The notes below the pieces were generated by a model that was given only the letters and a program-made list of their open reading frames with translations, was not told the origin of the DNA and did no database searches. Source: Collinsella sp. (GTDB lineage Bacteria > Actinomycetota > Coriobacteriia > Coriobacteriales > Coriobacteriaceae). From it: a DNA stretch of 64,000 nucleotides. A program made the translations under genes and the position numbers. Below are positions 53,294 through 61,913 of the stretch, piece by piece; positions within the stretch are counted from its first letter, which is position 1; every line of letters starts with the position of its first letter. Location: contig JAGZQO010000003.1 in the NCBI GenBank assembly GCA_018382125.1, positions 54,688 through 118,687 on the forward strand, read 5' to 3'.

Positions 53294-54754
53294 CTAGTAG
53301 CCCTGGCCGTAGCCTTGACCCTGGCCCTGCTGGCCTAACAGCTCCTCCAGGTACTGGCGCAGCTGCTCGTCGGTAATACCGCCATTGCCGGTGTCGGTCG
53401 AACTGTCGTCCTGCTGCTGGTTCTGCAGCTCTTCATCGGAACCCAGCTCGACGGTGACCTTCTTCTCTTCCTTGCCGCGCATAAGCGAGATCTCGACCTT
53501 CTCGCCCACCTCGTGGCTGCGCAGCGCGATGATCAGGCCATCGGCGCTCGTGATTTCGTCGTCGCCCAGCTTGGTGATGACGTCGCCCTCCTGAATGCCG
53601 GCCTTGGCAGCAGGACCGTCCTCGACGACGCTCGCCACATACGCGCCGCTATCGGTGCTCAGCTTGTTGGTGCGGGCGTTGAGCGCATTGACGCTCGAAA
53701 GCGTAGCGCCCATGTACGGATGCACCGGCGTCTTGCCGTCGATAATCTGGTCGGCAATGTTCTTGGCGTAGTTAACGGGAATAGCAAAGCCCACGCCTGA
53801 GCTGGAGCCCGAGTAGCTCTCGATGAGCGAGTTGATGCCCACGAGCTCGCCGTTGTCATTGACGAGCGCGCCGCCGGAGTTGCCTGGGTTGATGGCGGCA
53901 TCGGTCTGAATCATGTTGGCATAGATGGTGTTACCGCTGGTAGAGCTCATGGCCGTGGAGCGATACAGCGCCGACACAATGCCCGTAGAGACAGACTGTT
54001 CGTTACCGAACGGCGAACCGATTGCCATGACCCACTCGCCCACGTTGAGCTTGGAGGAATCACCCATCTCGATCGGCGTGAGCTTGGAAGCGTCGGCGTC
54101 CTTGAGCTTGATGACGGCCAGGTCGCTCGAGGCGTCGTTGCCCACGAACTCGGCCTCATAGGTGGTGCCGTCGTCCATGGTCACCACGTACTGGTCGTAA
54201 CCATCGACCACGTGGTTGTTGGTGAGGATGTGGCCCTCGGTATCGAGCACGACGCCCGAACCGACGCTGCCCGAGCTATCCGACTCATCAGCAGACTGCG
54301 AAAGCGAGCCATTCTGACTGCCGCTCGAAGTGGCGGTAATGGAAACGACGGAGGGCAGGGCCTTAGCAGAAACGGCCTCGGCCAGCGTGGTGTCCTCGGA
54401 GTCAATGGTGATCTTTTGCGTCGACGAACCCGAAGCACCCGCCGTCACGGCATTCTTGCCGCCACCGATATCGGGCGTGCCGCTCATAATGAGCGCAATG
54501 ACCAGCAGGGCTCCGCAGGCACAGCCGGCAAGCGCCGTAATAAAGATCGGCAGCTTTTTGGTCTTGGTCTTGACCACCGTGTGCTTGTTCACGACCTTCT
54601 GGCCACCCAGCGGCTTGCCGGTCTGCGTGTCGTAGGCCTGCACGTAGGGAATGTTACTGCCGGCAGGCGTCGACTCCACCTGCACACGCGGCTGCTGCTG
54701 GGTCTCGCCGGCGTTGCCCGCATCCTGGGGACGCTGGGAATCGTACTCGCTCAT
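53294..54754 (-). CDS. HtrA/DegP-type membrane-anchored serine protease
   Basis: 486 aa from the ATG at 54754 (GAAAGGA upstream). A cytoplasmic Gln/Pro-rich tail and one membrane helix (FITALAGCACGALLVIALIM) come first. The S1C protease triad is visible: His in ILTNNHVVDGY, Asp in ASSDLAVIKL and Ser in INPGNSGGALV. A PDZ domain (GAYVASVVEDGPAAKAGIQEG) follows, then a Gly/Gln-rich C-terminal tail ending in GQGYGQGY. It handles misfolded exported proteins. Monocistronic. Confidence 0.93.
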   Translation of the reverse strand: MSEYDSQRPQDAGNAGETQQQPRVQVESTPAGSNIPYVQAYDTQTGKPLGGQKVVNKHTVVKTKTKKLPIFITALAGCACGALLVIALIMSGTPDIGGGKNAVTAGASGSSTQKITIDSEDTTLAEAVSAKALPSVVSITATSSGSQNGSLSQSADESDSSGSVGSGVVLDTEGHILTNNHVVDGYDQYVVTMDDGTTYEAEFVGNDASSDLAVIKLKDADASKLTPIEMGDSSKLNVGEWVMAIGSPFGNEQSVSTGIVSALYRSTAMSSTSGNTIYANMIQTDAAINPGNSGGALVNDNGELVGINSLIESYSGSSSGVGFAIPVNYAKNIADQIIDGKTPVHPYMGATLSSVNALNARTNKLSTDSGAYVASVVEDGPAAKAGIQEGDVITKLGDDEITSADGLIIALRSHEVGEKVEISLMRGKEEKKVTVELGSDEELQNQQQDDSSTDTGNGGITDEQLRQYLEELLGQQGQGQGYGQGY

Positions 54755-54777
54755 GGCTGCGATCCTTTCGTCAAATA

Positions 54778-54807
54778 ACCAAAGGCCCGCCAAACATGTG
54801 GCGGGCC
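54778..54807 (-). terminator. Terminator of peptidase locus 2
   Basis: GGCCCGCCA pairs with TGGCGGGCC around ACATGT-like loop bases; the minus strand continues TTTGGTT. Confidence 0.65.
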
Positions 54808-54926
54808 ATCATTGTTCACGTTGAGTTGTACCCCAAGCTGGGCAGTCCCGAGCACTAGATGCCAAGATTTCAGCTTTGCTTAAGTAATGACATGCTTATA
54901 AGCCAATTCGTTTTATGCCGTCATGT

Positions 54927-55511
54927 CTATTCGATATAACAGTCGATAGCAAAACTATATGTTGAATCGTTAATAAAGTCCGTAATCGTCGCACCCATGC
55001 CTGATCCGCACGTCCACTTATCTTTCTCCGCGTCGTATGGCGTTGGCCCCCACCCCGTTTCATATGATGCTTCGCTTTCCGTGAAGTTATTCATCACGTA
55101 TTTATCCTTCTGCATGAGCGCGTACCAAGCGTTTGCATACATCACAAGCGGATCGGTTTGGACTATCGAGTACTTTCCGGAACGAATCTCAATTTCTGTT
55201 TTATCGTTAAAATAAGCGACCGTGAGCTCAATCTTGGCAAGCAGCGGCAACGTTTCATCTGATTCCCTCTGGATTGTTATGACATCACCGGCCATAGCGT
55301 CCGCAGACACAATTTCGCTCTCTGGCGTGAAAATAGTCTCTCTGCTTCTTGTTCGCGTTTTTTCATTGCCATTTTCATCTCTGACCACCGTGTCGACCAC
55401 GAGCGTCAATCGCTTCCGAGCGTCCGGCAACTCCACGGCTTCTGCCATCCCAGCTCGCATCAAAATAGGAGCCCCTGCCATCAGACCTAAAAACTGCTTT
55501 CTATCAATCAT
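54927..55511 (-). CDS. Exported protein of unknown function (locus 2)
   Basis: 194 aa. The start MIDRKQFLGLMAGAPILMRA resembles a signal with a single basic pair and ends near MAEA. The mature part is a beta-rich domain (LTLVVDTVVRDENGNEKTRT...) with no known family. It lies 21 bases after the small membrane protein gene on the same strand, so it is third gene of the peptidase locus 2 operon. AT-rich codon use matches its two neighbours. Confidence 0.65.
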   Translation of the reverse strand: MIDRKQFLGLMAGAPILMRAGMAEAVELPDARKRLTLVVDTVVRDENGNEKTRTRSRETIFTPESEIVSADAMAGDVITIQRESDETLPLLAKIELTVAYFNDKTEIEIRSGKYSIVQTDPLVMYANAWYALMQKDKYVMNNFTESEASYETGWGPTPYDAEKDKWTCGSGMGATITDFINDSTYSFAIDCYIE

Positions 55512-55532
55512 TCTTCATTCCCCTTGTCTACT

Positions 55533-55886
55533 TTATTTGACTTTCTCAGCTGAATGGGGATACAGAACAGTCCCGTCAAGTTCCTTATCTTCCACAAATA
55601 CTAGAATCCATTTATCACCTGCTTTCAACCCTGAGACATATCCGGAACTTGACTTACGGCGCATATCGATTTTCTTACGGCAACCACTTGGCATAAGCGC
55701 CTCAAATTGCCCGTTATGAATATCCGACAGCGTCTGTACTTCAACTGAAATATGTTCGTCATCTTTTCCACCAACGACCGAGGGGCTCGGTTGATAGGCC
55801 GCGACAACCAATATCCCAAGAAATGCGCAAAGAAGCCCCAGCGTTTTACGTATGCGTTTTCTATCATCTTCGCCGTCACTCTCCAC
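55533..55886 (-). CDS. Small membrane-anchored protein, partner of peptidase locus 2
   Basis: 117 aa from a GTG at 55886 preceded by AAGGGACG; an ATG five codons earlier lacks a site. It overlaps the end of the peptidase gene by 11 bases. After a basic stretch (DDRKRIRKT) comes one hydrophobic segment (LGLLCAFLGILVVAAY) and an extracellular beta-rich domain. Position and size parallel the lipoprotein of locus 1, although sequence similarity is not evident to the eye. Confidence 0.6.
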   Translation of the reverse strand: MESDGEDDRKRIRKTLGLLCAFLGILVVAAYQPSPSVVGGKDDEHISVEVQTLSDIHNGQFEALMPSGCRKKIDMRRKSSSGYVSGLKAGDKWILVFVEDKELDGTVLYPHSAEKVK

Positions 55887-57003
55887 AATACGTCCCTTCA
55901 TGCGATATATAAATCGTTGTGTCATATGGAAGAAAACGCAGCTGATTGAACCAACCGTCCCAGACAACAAGCATATATTTCTTATCATTTGAATATGTAT
56001 TATGCATAGCCACATATCCCGCAACAGCCATCGCATGAGCGTCATGGCTTGACCTGAGAGTCCCAGAAAAAATACTGAGATTTCCAGAATCTGCAGTTGC
56101 CCTGAAAGAATCCCAAGATGGATACCAAGCAAATGATGTCTCAAGCCTTTTCCCGCGCCTAACACAGAACTCCTTAATAGCCGGGGCAGCATTTGGAGAT
56201 GGAGTCCTTCCTTGGGTAAAGTAAAGGCCCGTAGCTTGATCGAATGACTTATTTGGATCGCCGGATGTTCCCGATAACTGCCAAAGCTCATGATATAAGT
56301 CTGGCAATTTGAGCCGGTTTAGCGTTACATAATGGCTGCTTACCGCAAACATTGCAGACACATCGCAAGCATAGGTCCCCGTTTCTTTAATAACCTCTGA
56401 TTGTGTAGGCGTTATCATCCCTGAAATTGTTTTACTTGCGTCAATGACATATCCTTGCTTATACAGGTCTTTGGGCGATACGAAAACATCCTCGAACCTG
56501 CCTGGAGATCCGCTGCGGCTATTTCCCACAGAAAACACCGCTGTTGACCGGCATCCCTTCTCATCTAAAACAACGTTATTATCCAGATCTGCAATACCAA
56601 AAGACAGCTCGTCAAATTTCAAAGCAACGATGTCATCTTGGGATGCGAGAAGAGCTATTTCATCGCTTGTATTCTCAATGGGCATAGGGGCGTTCGGAGC
56701 CAAGCAGTATTCGCTGATCCACCAAGATCGCTCTGAATCAAATACGACGTAGCCATAGTAAACGTCATCCCGCTTCGCGCGAACGATATACCCGATTGAT
56801 TCCCCATCGGAATTCACCATTTTTACTGGGTCACAAGCGGTCACCGGCTCATCCGATACGTCATCAAAGAAAGCTTGCGCTTGCTCCACAGCTATTTGCG
56901 GTGTGACACGAACCAAGTCGTCGTCTCCAAAAACCAACCTTGGAGACATCAGGGCGGCAAGCAATACTATGAATCCGACAATCACCTTTCTCGAATAACG
57001 CAT
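55876..57003 (-). CDS. Secreted papain-like cysteine peptidase homologue (locus 2)
   Basis: 375 aa from the ATG at 57003 behind GGAGGAAGAA. Sec signal peptide (KVIVGFIVLLAALMSPRLVFG). The catalytic set matches locus 1: Cys213 in TGTYACDVSAMFA, His323 in SSHDAHAMAVAGYV, and WDGWFNQ (Asn353). The region before residue 200 is a probable pro-domain. Low GC relative to the surroundings. First gene of a three-gene operon. Confidence 0.7.
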   Translation of the reverse strand: MRYSRKVIVGFIVLLAALMSPRLVFGDDDLVRVTPQIAVEQAQAFFDDVSDEPVTACDPVKMVNSDGESIGYIVRAKRDDVYYGYVVFDSERSWWISEYCLAPNAPMPIENTSDEIALLASQDDIVALKFDELSFGIADLDNNVVLDEKGCRSTAVFSVGNSRSGSPGRFEDVFVSPKDLYKQGYVIDASKTISGMITPTQSEVIKETGTYACDVSAMFAVSSHYVTLNRLKLPDLYHELWQLSGTSGDPNKSFDQATGLYFTQGRTPSPNAAPAIKEFCVRRGKRLETSFAWYPSWDSFRATADSGNLSIFSGTLRSSHDAHAMAVAGYVAMHNTYSNDKKYMLVVWDGWFNQLRFLPYDTTIYISHEGTYCGE

Positions 57004-57130
57004 TTCTTCCTCCATCCGTGCAGTAGGGAGATACGGTAACTAAATGATATTCGTGAGATAGTTATACGTTTGATATTGTTTTTACTGACCCACTTTAAAT
57101 CGGTGAAAGGTCTTCTTTTCGCCCTAAACG

Positions 57131-57162
57131 AGAAAAGGGTACTGGAGAAATCTCCGGTACCC
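57131..57162 (-). terminator. Terminator of the GlnR-like regulator gene
   Basis: GGGTACCGGAGA pairs with TCTCCAGTACCC on the minus strand (one mismatch pair), followed by TTTTCTC. Confidence 0.8.
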
Positions 57163-57183
57163 TCACATTCCTCTATTTACTTG

Positions 57184-57846
57184 CTAGTCCTTAAACAGAT
57201 AGCCCACGCCGCGGACGGTGGTGATGTGCGCCGCGATCTGCGGGCCCACCTTGGAGCGGATGCGTCGAATGTGCACGTCGACGGTGCGCGTGCCGCCGCA
57301 GTACTCAAAGCCCCATACGCGGTGCAGCAGCACCTCGCGGCTGTAGGCACGGTTGGGATGCGTCGCCAAAAAGCTCAGCAGCGAGTACTCCATCAGCGTC
57401 AGGTCGATAGGCTCGTTATCGAGCGTCACCTGGTAGGTAGCCAGGTTAATCTCGAGGTTATCGATGTTGAGCACATCGTCGGCGGTGACGGTCTCCTCCT
57501 CGCCCATCAGGCGCTGCGCACGAGCCTTGAGTTCGTTGGGCGTCGCCGTGGGGCATACAAAGTCGGCATGCGCATGATTGGGCAGACGCAGGGTGCCAAG
57601 GGCCTCGTCGTCGACGATCACCAGCATGGGGACGCCGCCACGATCGTCAAGCCACTTGGCAATCTGATCGATGCGGTCACTGCGGATGCCATCGGAATCG
57701 AGAATCAGCAGGTCAAAGTCGTGCGCCGCAGTCGGCGAATCGGGGGTTGCCAGGCTCACCTCGACACCCAGGGTGGTCGTCAAGCTGCGGGCAAACTCGT
57801 GGAAGCGCGTCGTGCGCGCCATGAACAGGGCACTCTTTTCGGACAT
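57184..57846 (-). CDS. glnR: OmpR-family orphan regulator, GlnR-like
   Basis: 220 aa from the ATG at 57846 behind GGAGG. The C-terminal winged helix is canonical (LDNEPIDLTLMEYSLLSFLA, then VWGFEYCGGTRTVDVHIRRI). The receiver half lacks the acidic pair that normally opens the domain (it begins KSALFMARTTRFHEF) and has only LLILDSDG where the phospho-acceptor would be, as in actinobacterial GlnR, whose function does not depend on normal phosphorylation. Lying 50 bases downstream of the glnA-like gene, it probably governs nitrogen genes. The gene symbol rests on architecture and context. Confidence 0.7.
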   Translation of the reverse strand: MSEKSALFMARTTRFHEFARSLTTTLGVEVSLATPDSPTAAHDFDLLILDSDGIRSDRIDQIAKWLDDRGGVPMLVIVDDEALGTLRLPNHAHADFVCPTATPNELKARAQRLMGEEETVTADDVLNIDNLEINLATYQVTLDNEPIDLTLMEYSLLSFLATHPNRAYSREVLLHRVWGFEYCGGTRTVDVHIRRIRSKVGPQIAAHITTVRGVGYLFKD

Positions 57847-57896
57847 ATCGGCCTCCAAAGAAATGAGCTCAATCGTACTGGAACAAGCCAGCGCGA

Positions 57897-59234
57897 TTAG
57901 GAGTTCGCCAGGTAGTGCTTGATCTCCCACTCGGTGATCGTAGACTCAAACTTATGCCACTCGTCGCGCTTCTTTTTGAGGAAGAAGCTATGGATATGCT
58001 CGCCGAGGGCATCCTTCATAAACTGCGAGTCCTCAAACACGTCGAGCGCCTCTTTGAGCGAACGCGGCAGCGGCGTGTAGCCGGCCTCGAGCATCTGACG
58101 GTCGGTGAGTTTGAGCGTCTCGGCCGTGGCCTCGGGCGGGAGCTCCAGCTTGCGCTCGATGCCGTCCAGACCAGCCGCCAGCGTGACGGCGTTGACCAGG
58201 TACGGGTTGGCCATGGGATCGGGACTGCGCAGCTCGATGCGCGTGGACAGCTGCTTGCCGGGCTTGTAGACCGGGATGCGGACCATACTCGCGCGGTTGC
58301 GCAGGCCCCACGTGGCGTACTGCGGCACGGAGTCGCCACCCGTGGTGATGCGCTTGTACGAGTTGACCGTGGGGTTGGTGATGGCGCTGATCTCGCGCGC
58401 GTGCGCCAGGATGCCGGCCATGTAGTGCTTGGCGATGTCAGAGAGGTGGTACTTCTCGTCGTCCTCGCCCCAAAAGACATTGTTGCCGTCGTGGTCGAAC
58501 AGCGACTGGCACAGAAACATGGCGCTGCCGTCCTCGCCTGCCAACGGCTTGGGCATAAAGGATGCGTGGCAACCGCTCTCGTAGGCCTGCTGCTTAATGA
58601 TGAGTTTGGCCGTGGTGATGGCGTCGGACATGCTCAGGGCCTCGGCGTGGCGCAGGCTCATGCCGTGCTGCGAGCGGCCGGCGGCGTGGAAGGTGTACTC
58701 CACGGGCACGGACATCTTCTCGAGCGTAAGGACTGTGTTGCGGCGCAGGTCGCGGGCGGCATCGCTTACCGAAAGATCGAAGTAGCCCACGTTGTCGAGC
58801 GGCTCGGGGGTGTGCTCGTCGGGGAAGTAGTAATACTCCAGCTCGGCGCCCACGTTGAGCAGATAGCCGGCCTTTTCGGCCTTGTAGAACATGCGGCGCA
58901 GGGCATCGCGCGGGTCGCCGGCAAAGGGCTTGCGGTCGGGGGTACACACGTCGCAGAACACGCGGGCGACGCCGTTGTGGCTCGGGCGCCACGGCAAAAT
59001 CTGGAAGGTCGAAGCATCGGGAAACGCCAGCATGTCGGCTTCCTCGGGCGTGGCAAAGCCCTCGATGGCGGAGCCGTCAAAGCCAATACCCTCCTCAAAA
59101 GCGACCTCGAGGTCCTCGGGGCTAATGGCAAAGTTCTTGAGGCGGCCGAGAATGTCGACAAACCACAGACGCACAAAGCGGATGTCACGCTGCTCTACAG
59201 AGCGAAGTACGTAATCGATGTTCTGCTGGTTCAT
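57897..59234 (-). CDS. Glutamine synthetase family protein with altered metal site
   Basis: 445 aa, the length of GSI-alpha/GlnA2 enzymes. The N-terminal half matches (RFVRLWFVDILG, EEGIGFDGSAIEGFA), as does ASFMPKP and TRIELRSPDPMANPYL. However, where GlnA enzymes read HHE..GQ.EID this protein reads FHAAGRSQHGMSL, so two metal-binding glutamates become Ala184 and Gly191, and GSGMHxH becomes GSAMFLC (Phe240, Cys242). No adenylylation tyrosine motif is seen. It may be an inactive or repurposed synthetase, perhaps a sensor working with the GlnR-like protein. The gene precedes glnR on the same strand. Confidence 0.85.
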   Translation of the reverse strand: MNQQNIDYVLRSVEQRDIRFVRLWFVDILGRLKNFAISPEDLEVAFEEGIGFDGSAIEGFATPEEADMLAFPDASTFQILPWRPSHNGVARVFCDVCTPDRKPFAGDPRDALRRMFYKAEKAGYLLNVGAELEYYYFPDEHTPEPLDNVGYFDLSVSDAARDLRRNTVLTLEKMSVPVEYTFHAAGRSQHGMSLRHAEALSMSDAITTAKLIIKQQAYESGCHASFMPKPLAGEDGSAMFLCQSLFDHDGNNVFWGEDDEKYHLSDIAKHYMAGILAHAREISAITNPTVNSYKRITTGGDSVPQYATWGLRNRASMVRIPVYKPGKQLSTRIELRSPDPMANPYLVNAVTLAAGLDGIERKLELPPEATAETLKLTDRQMLEAGYTPLPRSLKEALDVFEDSQFMKDALGEHIHSFFLKKKRDEWHKFESTITEWEIKHYLANS

Positions 59235-59335
59235 GTCGCTCCCCTTTCTTTCGGGCGGGTTTCGACTGGTCTATATCGCAGATACTATCGCAGAAAAATG
59301 TTTCCGCAGGGTTAAAGCGTATCAAGCGCTCAAAA

Positions 59336-59366
59336 AACGTGCGCGAACAGGCCGTTGCGAACGAGC
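59336..59366 (-). terminator. Possible terminator of the LacI regulator gene
   Basis: An imperfect stem (CGTTCGCAAC / GTTCGCGCACG) is followed by six T on the minus strand, directly after the stop. Confidence 0.4.
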
Positions 59367-59368
59367 GG

Positions 59369-60391
59369 TTAGCGCGAGGTCGATGCGCGGTGTTCGATGT
59401 GGCCGGGGATCTCGATGCGTTTGGGCGCCAGCTTTGCGGCCTCGCCCACAGTAGTGGTAACAACGTCGATGCGCTCGGACAGGCGCTCGACCACGCGCTC
59501 GGCGATGGTAAGGGTGTCTTGCGCGGCCGTGGTCACGCCGCCAAAGAGCACGTGATTCCAGGGGTAATCGTCAAACGTTGCGATCTTGAGACCCGCCGGC
59601 AGCGAGGGACCAAGCTGCGCCAGTGCCTCGGTCAGACGCAGGAAAACCAGGCCGTTGACGGCAATGAGGCCGAGCTTTTTGCCTGCATAGCCGCGGATGG
59701 TCTCGTCCAAGCGACCGACGCCCGTGGCGCCACCGTCGGCCAGGGTGACGACCTCGCCCGCAAGGCCGCGGCGCGAAAGCTCGTCGGCAAAGGCCTCGGC
59801 GCGCTCTCGACGCACGGGGCTATCGTCACTTGCCTCGGTGAGCAGGCACAGACGCTCGCTGCCAGCGGCGGCGAGCTCGTCTACCAAGCCGGCGACCAGC
59901 TCACGGTTGTTAGATGTCACCAGGTCAACACCGCCGTCGGCAACGTCGCGGTCGAGCAGCACAACGGGCAGACGTCCCGCTGCCGCGGCGATCGCCTCGT
60001 CATTGCCTCCGCAGGTGTTGACGACCAGGCCGTCCACGCCGGCATCGATAAGTCTGGTGAGCGACTCCGCTTCCTTAGCGGGGTCGTTGCCGCTAATGGC
60101 CGTCATGAGCGAGCAGCCGCGCGCCGCGGCGCTGGCGGAAAGGCCCTCGAGCATGGCGCTCGAGAACGGGTTGGCGATGTCAGCCAGAATCACACCGATG
60201 AGGTTCGTACGCGAGCTGCGCAGATTGCGCGCGGCGGCACGTGGGCGATAGCCGGTGCGCTCGATAACTGCCGCGATGCGAGCACGGGTCTCCTCGGTCA
60301 TTTGCCCGGGGCGGTTGTTGAGGTAGCGCGAGACCGTGGCCGGACTCACGCCCGCCTCGGCGGCAATGTCCTTGATTCTCATCTGCGCCAT
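59369..60391 (-). CDS. LacI-family regulator of the kdg genes
   Basis: 340 aa from the ATG at 60391; an ATG three codons later is an alternative. The helix-turn-helix and hinge are classical (IKDIAAEAGVSPATVSRYLN, NLRSSRTNLIGVILADIANP). A periplasmic-binding-like effector domain follows. It is divergent from kdgK, and operator-like palindromes lie between the two genes. It probably responds to a 2-keto-3-deoxygluconate-type sugar acid, in the manner of KdgR; that is inferred from context. Confidence 0.88.
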   Translation of the reverse strand: MAQMRIKDIAAEAGVSPATVSRYLNNRPGQMTEETRARIAAVIERTGYRPRAAARNLRSSRTNLIGVILADIANPFSSAMLEGLSASAAARGCSLMTAISGNDPAKEAESLTRLIDAGVDGLVVNTCGGNDEAIAAAAGRLPVVLLDRDVADGGVDLVTSNNRELVAGLVDELAAAGSERLCLLTEASDDSPVRRERAEAFADELSRRGLAGEVVTLADGGATGVGRLDETIRGYAGKKLGLIAVNGLVFLRLTEALAQLGPSLPAGLKIATFDDYPWNHVLFGGVTTAAQDTLTIAERVVERLSERIDVVTTTVGEAAKLAPKRIEIPGHIEHRASTSR

Positions 60392-60454
60392 AACGCACCC
60401 CGTTTCCCAATTGTCGGCGATCTGAGCCATTTTAGGCATTTTTTTAAAAATCTC

Positions 60455-60483
60455 GGTTGCAAAACGCTGTAGGTGAGTATACT
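60455..60483 (+). promoter_or_regulatory. Probable kdgK promoter
   Basis: TATACT (60478-60483) as -10 with GGTTGC 17 bases upstream (60455-60460); the -35 is weak. The start site would fall immediately before the LacI-type operator. Confidence 0.45.
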
Positions 60484-60494
60484 ACAACTCGAAA

Positions 60495-60522
60495 CGAAAC
60501 CGATTTCGTAAACCGATTTCGG
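60495..60522. promoter_or_regulatory. LacI-type operator pair
   Basis: CGAAACCGATTTCG (60495-60508) is a LacI-style dyad (CGAAA-n4-TTTCG). ACCGATTTCGG at 60512-60522 repeats half of it. Binding here would block kdgK and could autoregulate the lacI gene. Confidence 0.7.
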
Positions 60523-60526
60523 CGAG

Positions 60527-60582
60527 CGTTGGCACGCAGGTGCAAAGACGCACCCTACCGTCTTGGCACCTGCGTGCCAACG
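60527..60582 (+). other. 17-bp hairpin in the kdgK leader
   Basis: CGTTGGCACGCAGGTGC (60527-60543) pairs perfectly with 60566-60582 around a 22-base loop. There is no U-tract, so it is unlikely to terminate; it may stabilise the mRNA or bind a regulator. Confidence 0.6.
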
Positions 60583-60625
60583 CCATATCAAAGGTGTACG
60601 CACGAGTAAAAGGAGCTGCGCGACC

Positions 60626-61660
60626 ATGGGTAAAACGGTTCTTACCTTCGGCGAGATCATGATGAGACTCTCACCCAAAGACCACCTGCGTATTGAGCAG
60701 GCAACCGAGTTTGACGTCCGCTACGGCGGCGCCGAGGCCAACACTGCGCTTTCCCTGGCCTACCAGGGCGACAAGGCCGCTTACGTCTCCGTTGTCCCGG
60801 CCAACCGTCTGGGCGAGTGCGCCCTGCGTTCGCTGAAGGCCTACGGCGTCGACACCACGCGCGTCGTGCGTCAGGGCGACCGTCTTGGCTCCTATGTGTT
60901 TGAGGTCGGCGCCTCGCAGCGCGGTAACGGTTGCGTCTACGACCGCAAGTACTCTGCCATCAACATGGCCAAGCGCGACGTCTTTAACTGGGACGAGATC
61001 CTCAAGGGCATCGATGTCTTCTATTTCTCCGGCGTGACCCCCGCCGTCTCCGATGAGATGGCTGCCGCCTGCAAGGATGCCCTCACCGTCTGCCGCGCCA
61101 AGGGCATCACCACCGTGTGCGACGTGAACTATCGCGGCAAGATGTGGTCGCCCGAGAAATCGCAGGCCACCATGAAGGAACTCCTGCCGCTCGTCGACAT
61201 CTGCATCGCCAACGACGAGGATGCGCCTGCCGGCCTCGGCATGACCTGCGTCTCCGGTTCCCTTGCCCACGGCATCGAGGAGCGCGACACCTACGTCGAG
61301 ATGGCCCGCCAGATCTGCGCCGAGTACGGCTGCAAGAAGGTCGCCTCGGTCGTCCGCAACATCTCCTGCGTCGAGCGCTCCATCTGGATGGGCATGCTCT
61401 TTGACGCCGAGAGTGGCGAGCACTGGTTCTCCCCTGCTCACGACGTACACGTGCTCGAGGGCGTTGCCGCCGGCGACGCTTTCAACGCCGGCCTCGTCCA
61501 TGCCCTCATCAACGACTTTGACCCGCAGGACGCCGTCAACTATGCGATTGCAGCCTCGATCCTCAAGCTCACCATCAAGGGCGATTCCAACTTGGTGACC
61601 GCAGGCGAGATCGCAGCCGTGGCATCCGCCGCCGACGGTGGCACCCGCGTCGCGCGCTAG
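60626..61660 (+). CDS. kdgK: 2-keto-3-deoxygluconate kinase (PfkB family)
   Basis: 344 aa from the ATG at 60626 behind AAAGGAG. PfkB motifs: YGGAEANTALSLA near the N-terminus and the catalytic GVAAGDAFNAGLVHAL with the base Asp. It phosphorylates KDG to KDPG, feeding the aldolase encoded next. Induction is probably by relief of the divergent LacI regulator. Confidence 0.9.
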   Translation: MGKTVLTFGEIMMRLSPKDHLRIEQATEFDVRYGGAEANTALSLAYQGDKAAYVSVVPANRLGECALRSLKAYGVDTTRVVRQGDRLGSYVFEVGASQRGNGCVYDRKYSAINMAKRDVFNWDEILKGIDVFYFSGVTPAVSDEMAAACKDALTVCRAKGITTVCDVNYRGKMWSPEKSQATMKELLPLVDICIANDEDAPAGLGMTCVSGSLAHGIEERDTYVEMARQICAEYGCKKVASVVRNISCVERSIWMGMLFDAESGEHWFSPAHDVHVLEGVAAGDAFNAGLVHALINDFDPQDAVNYAIAASILKLTIKGDSNLVTAGEIAAVASAADGGTRVAR

Positions 61661-61674
61661 TCCGTCTCCATTCC

Positions 61675-61863
61675 GCGGGCCGCAGCTTTCCAATCCCATA
61701 CCCCTGCGGCCCGCTCCCCGATTCCTCCGGTCGGGCAAAACCACCAGTCCCATTCCGGTTTTGTCTGGCATTCCCTACATGACTGGTCGAGCAGCCGGTT
61801 TTGGAATTGCTTGAACCCCAAGCAGTGCCTCCGATAACCAATCCAAAATCGGCTCCTGACCAG
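61675..61863 (+). other. Structured kdgK-kdgA intergenic region
   Basis: Three hairpins fill the 253-base gap: 11-bp GCGGGCCGCAG/CTGCGGCCCGC (61675-61714), AAAACC/GGTTTT (about 61737-61765), and a long imperfect stem from ACTGGTCGAG to CTGACCAGC (about 61785-61863). None has a U-run. They may set the ratio of kinase to aldolase. Confidence 0.5.
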
Positions 61864-61913
61864 CACATTTGGTAATCACGCGCCCATGCGCGCCACACAT
61901 CGAAAGGAACATC

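Noticed and set aside
53023..53376. 117-codon + strand frame
   Set aside because: It starts inside the inverted-repeat element and runs into the htrA gene antisense; no ribosome binding site and no conserved features.
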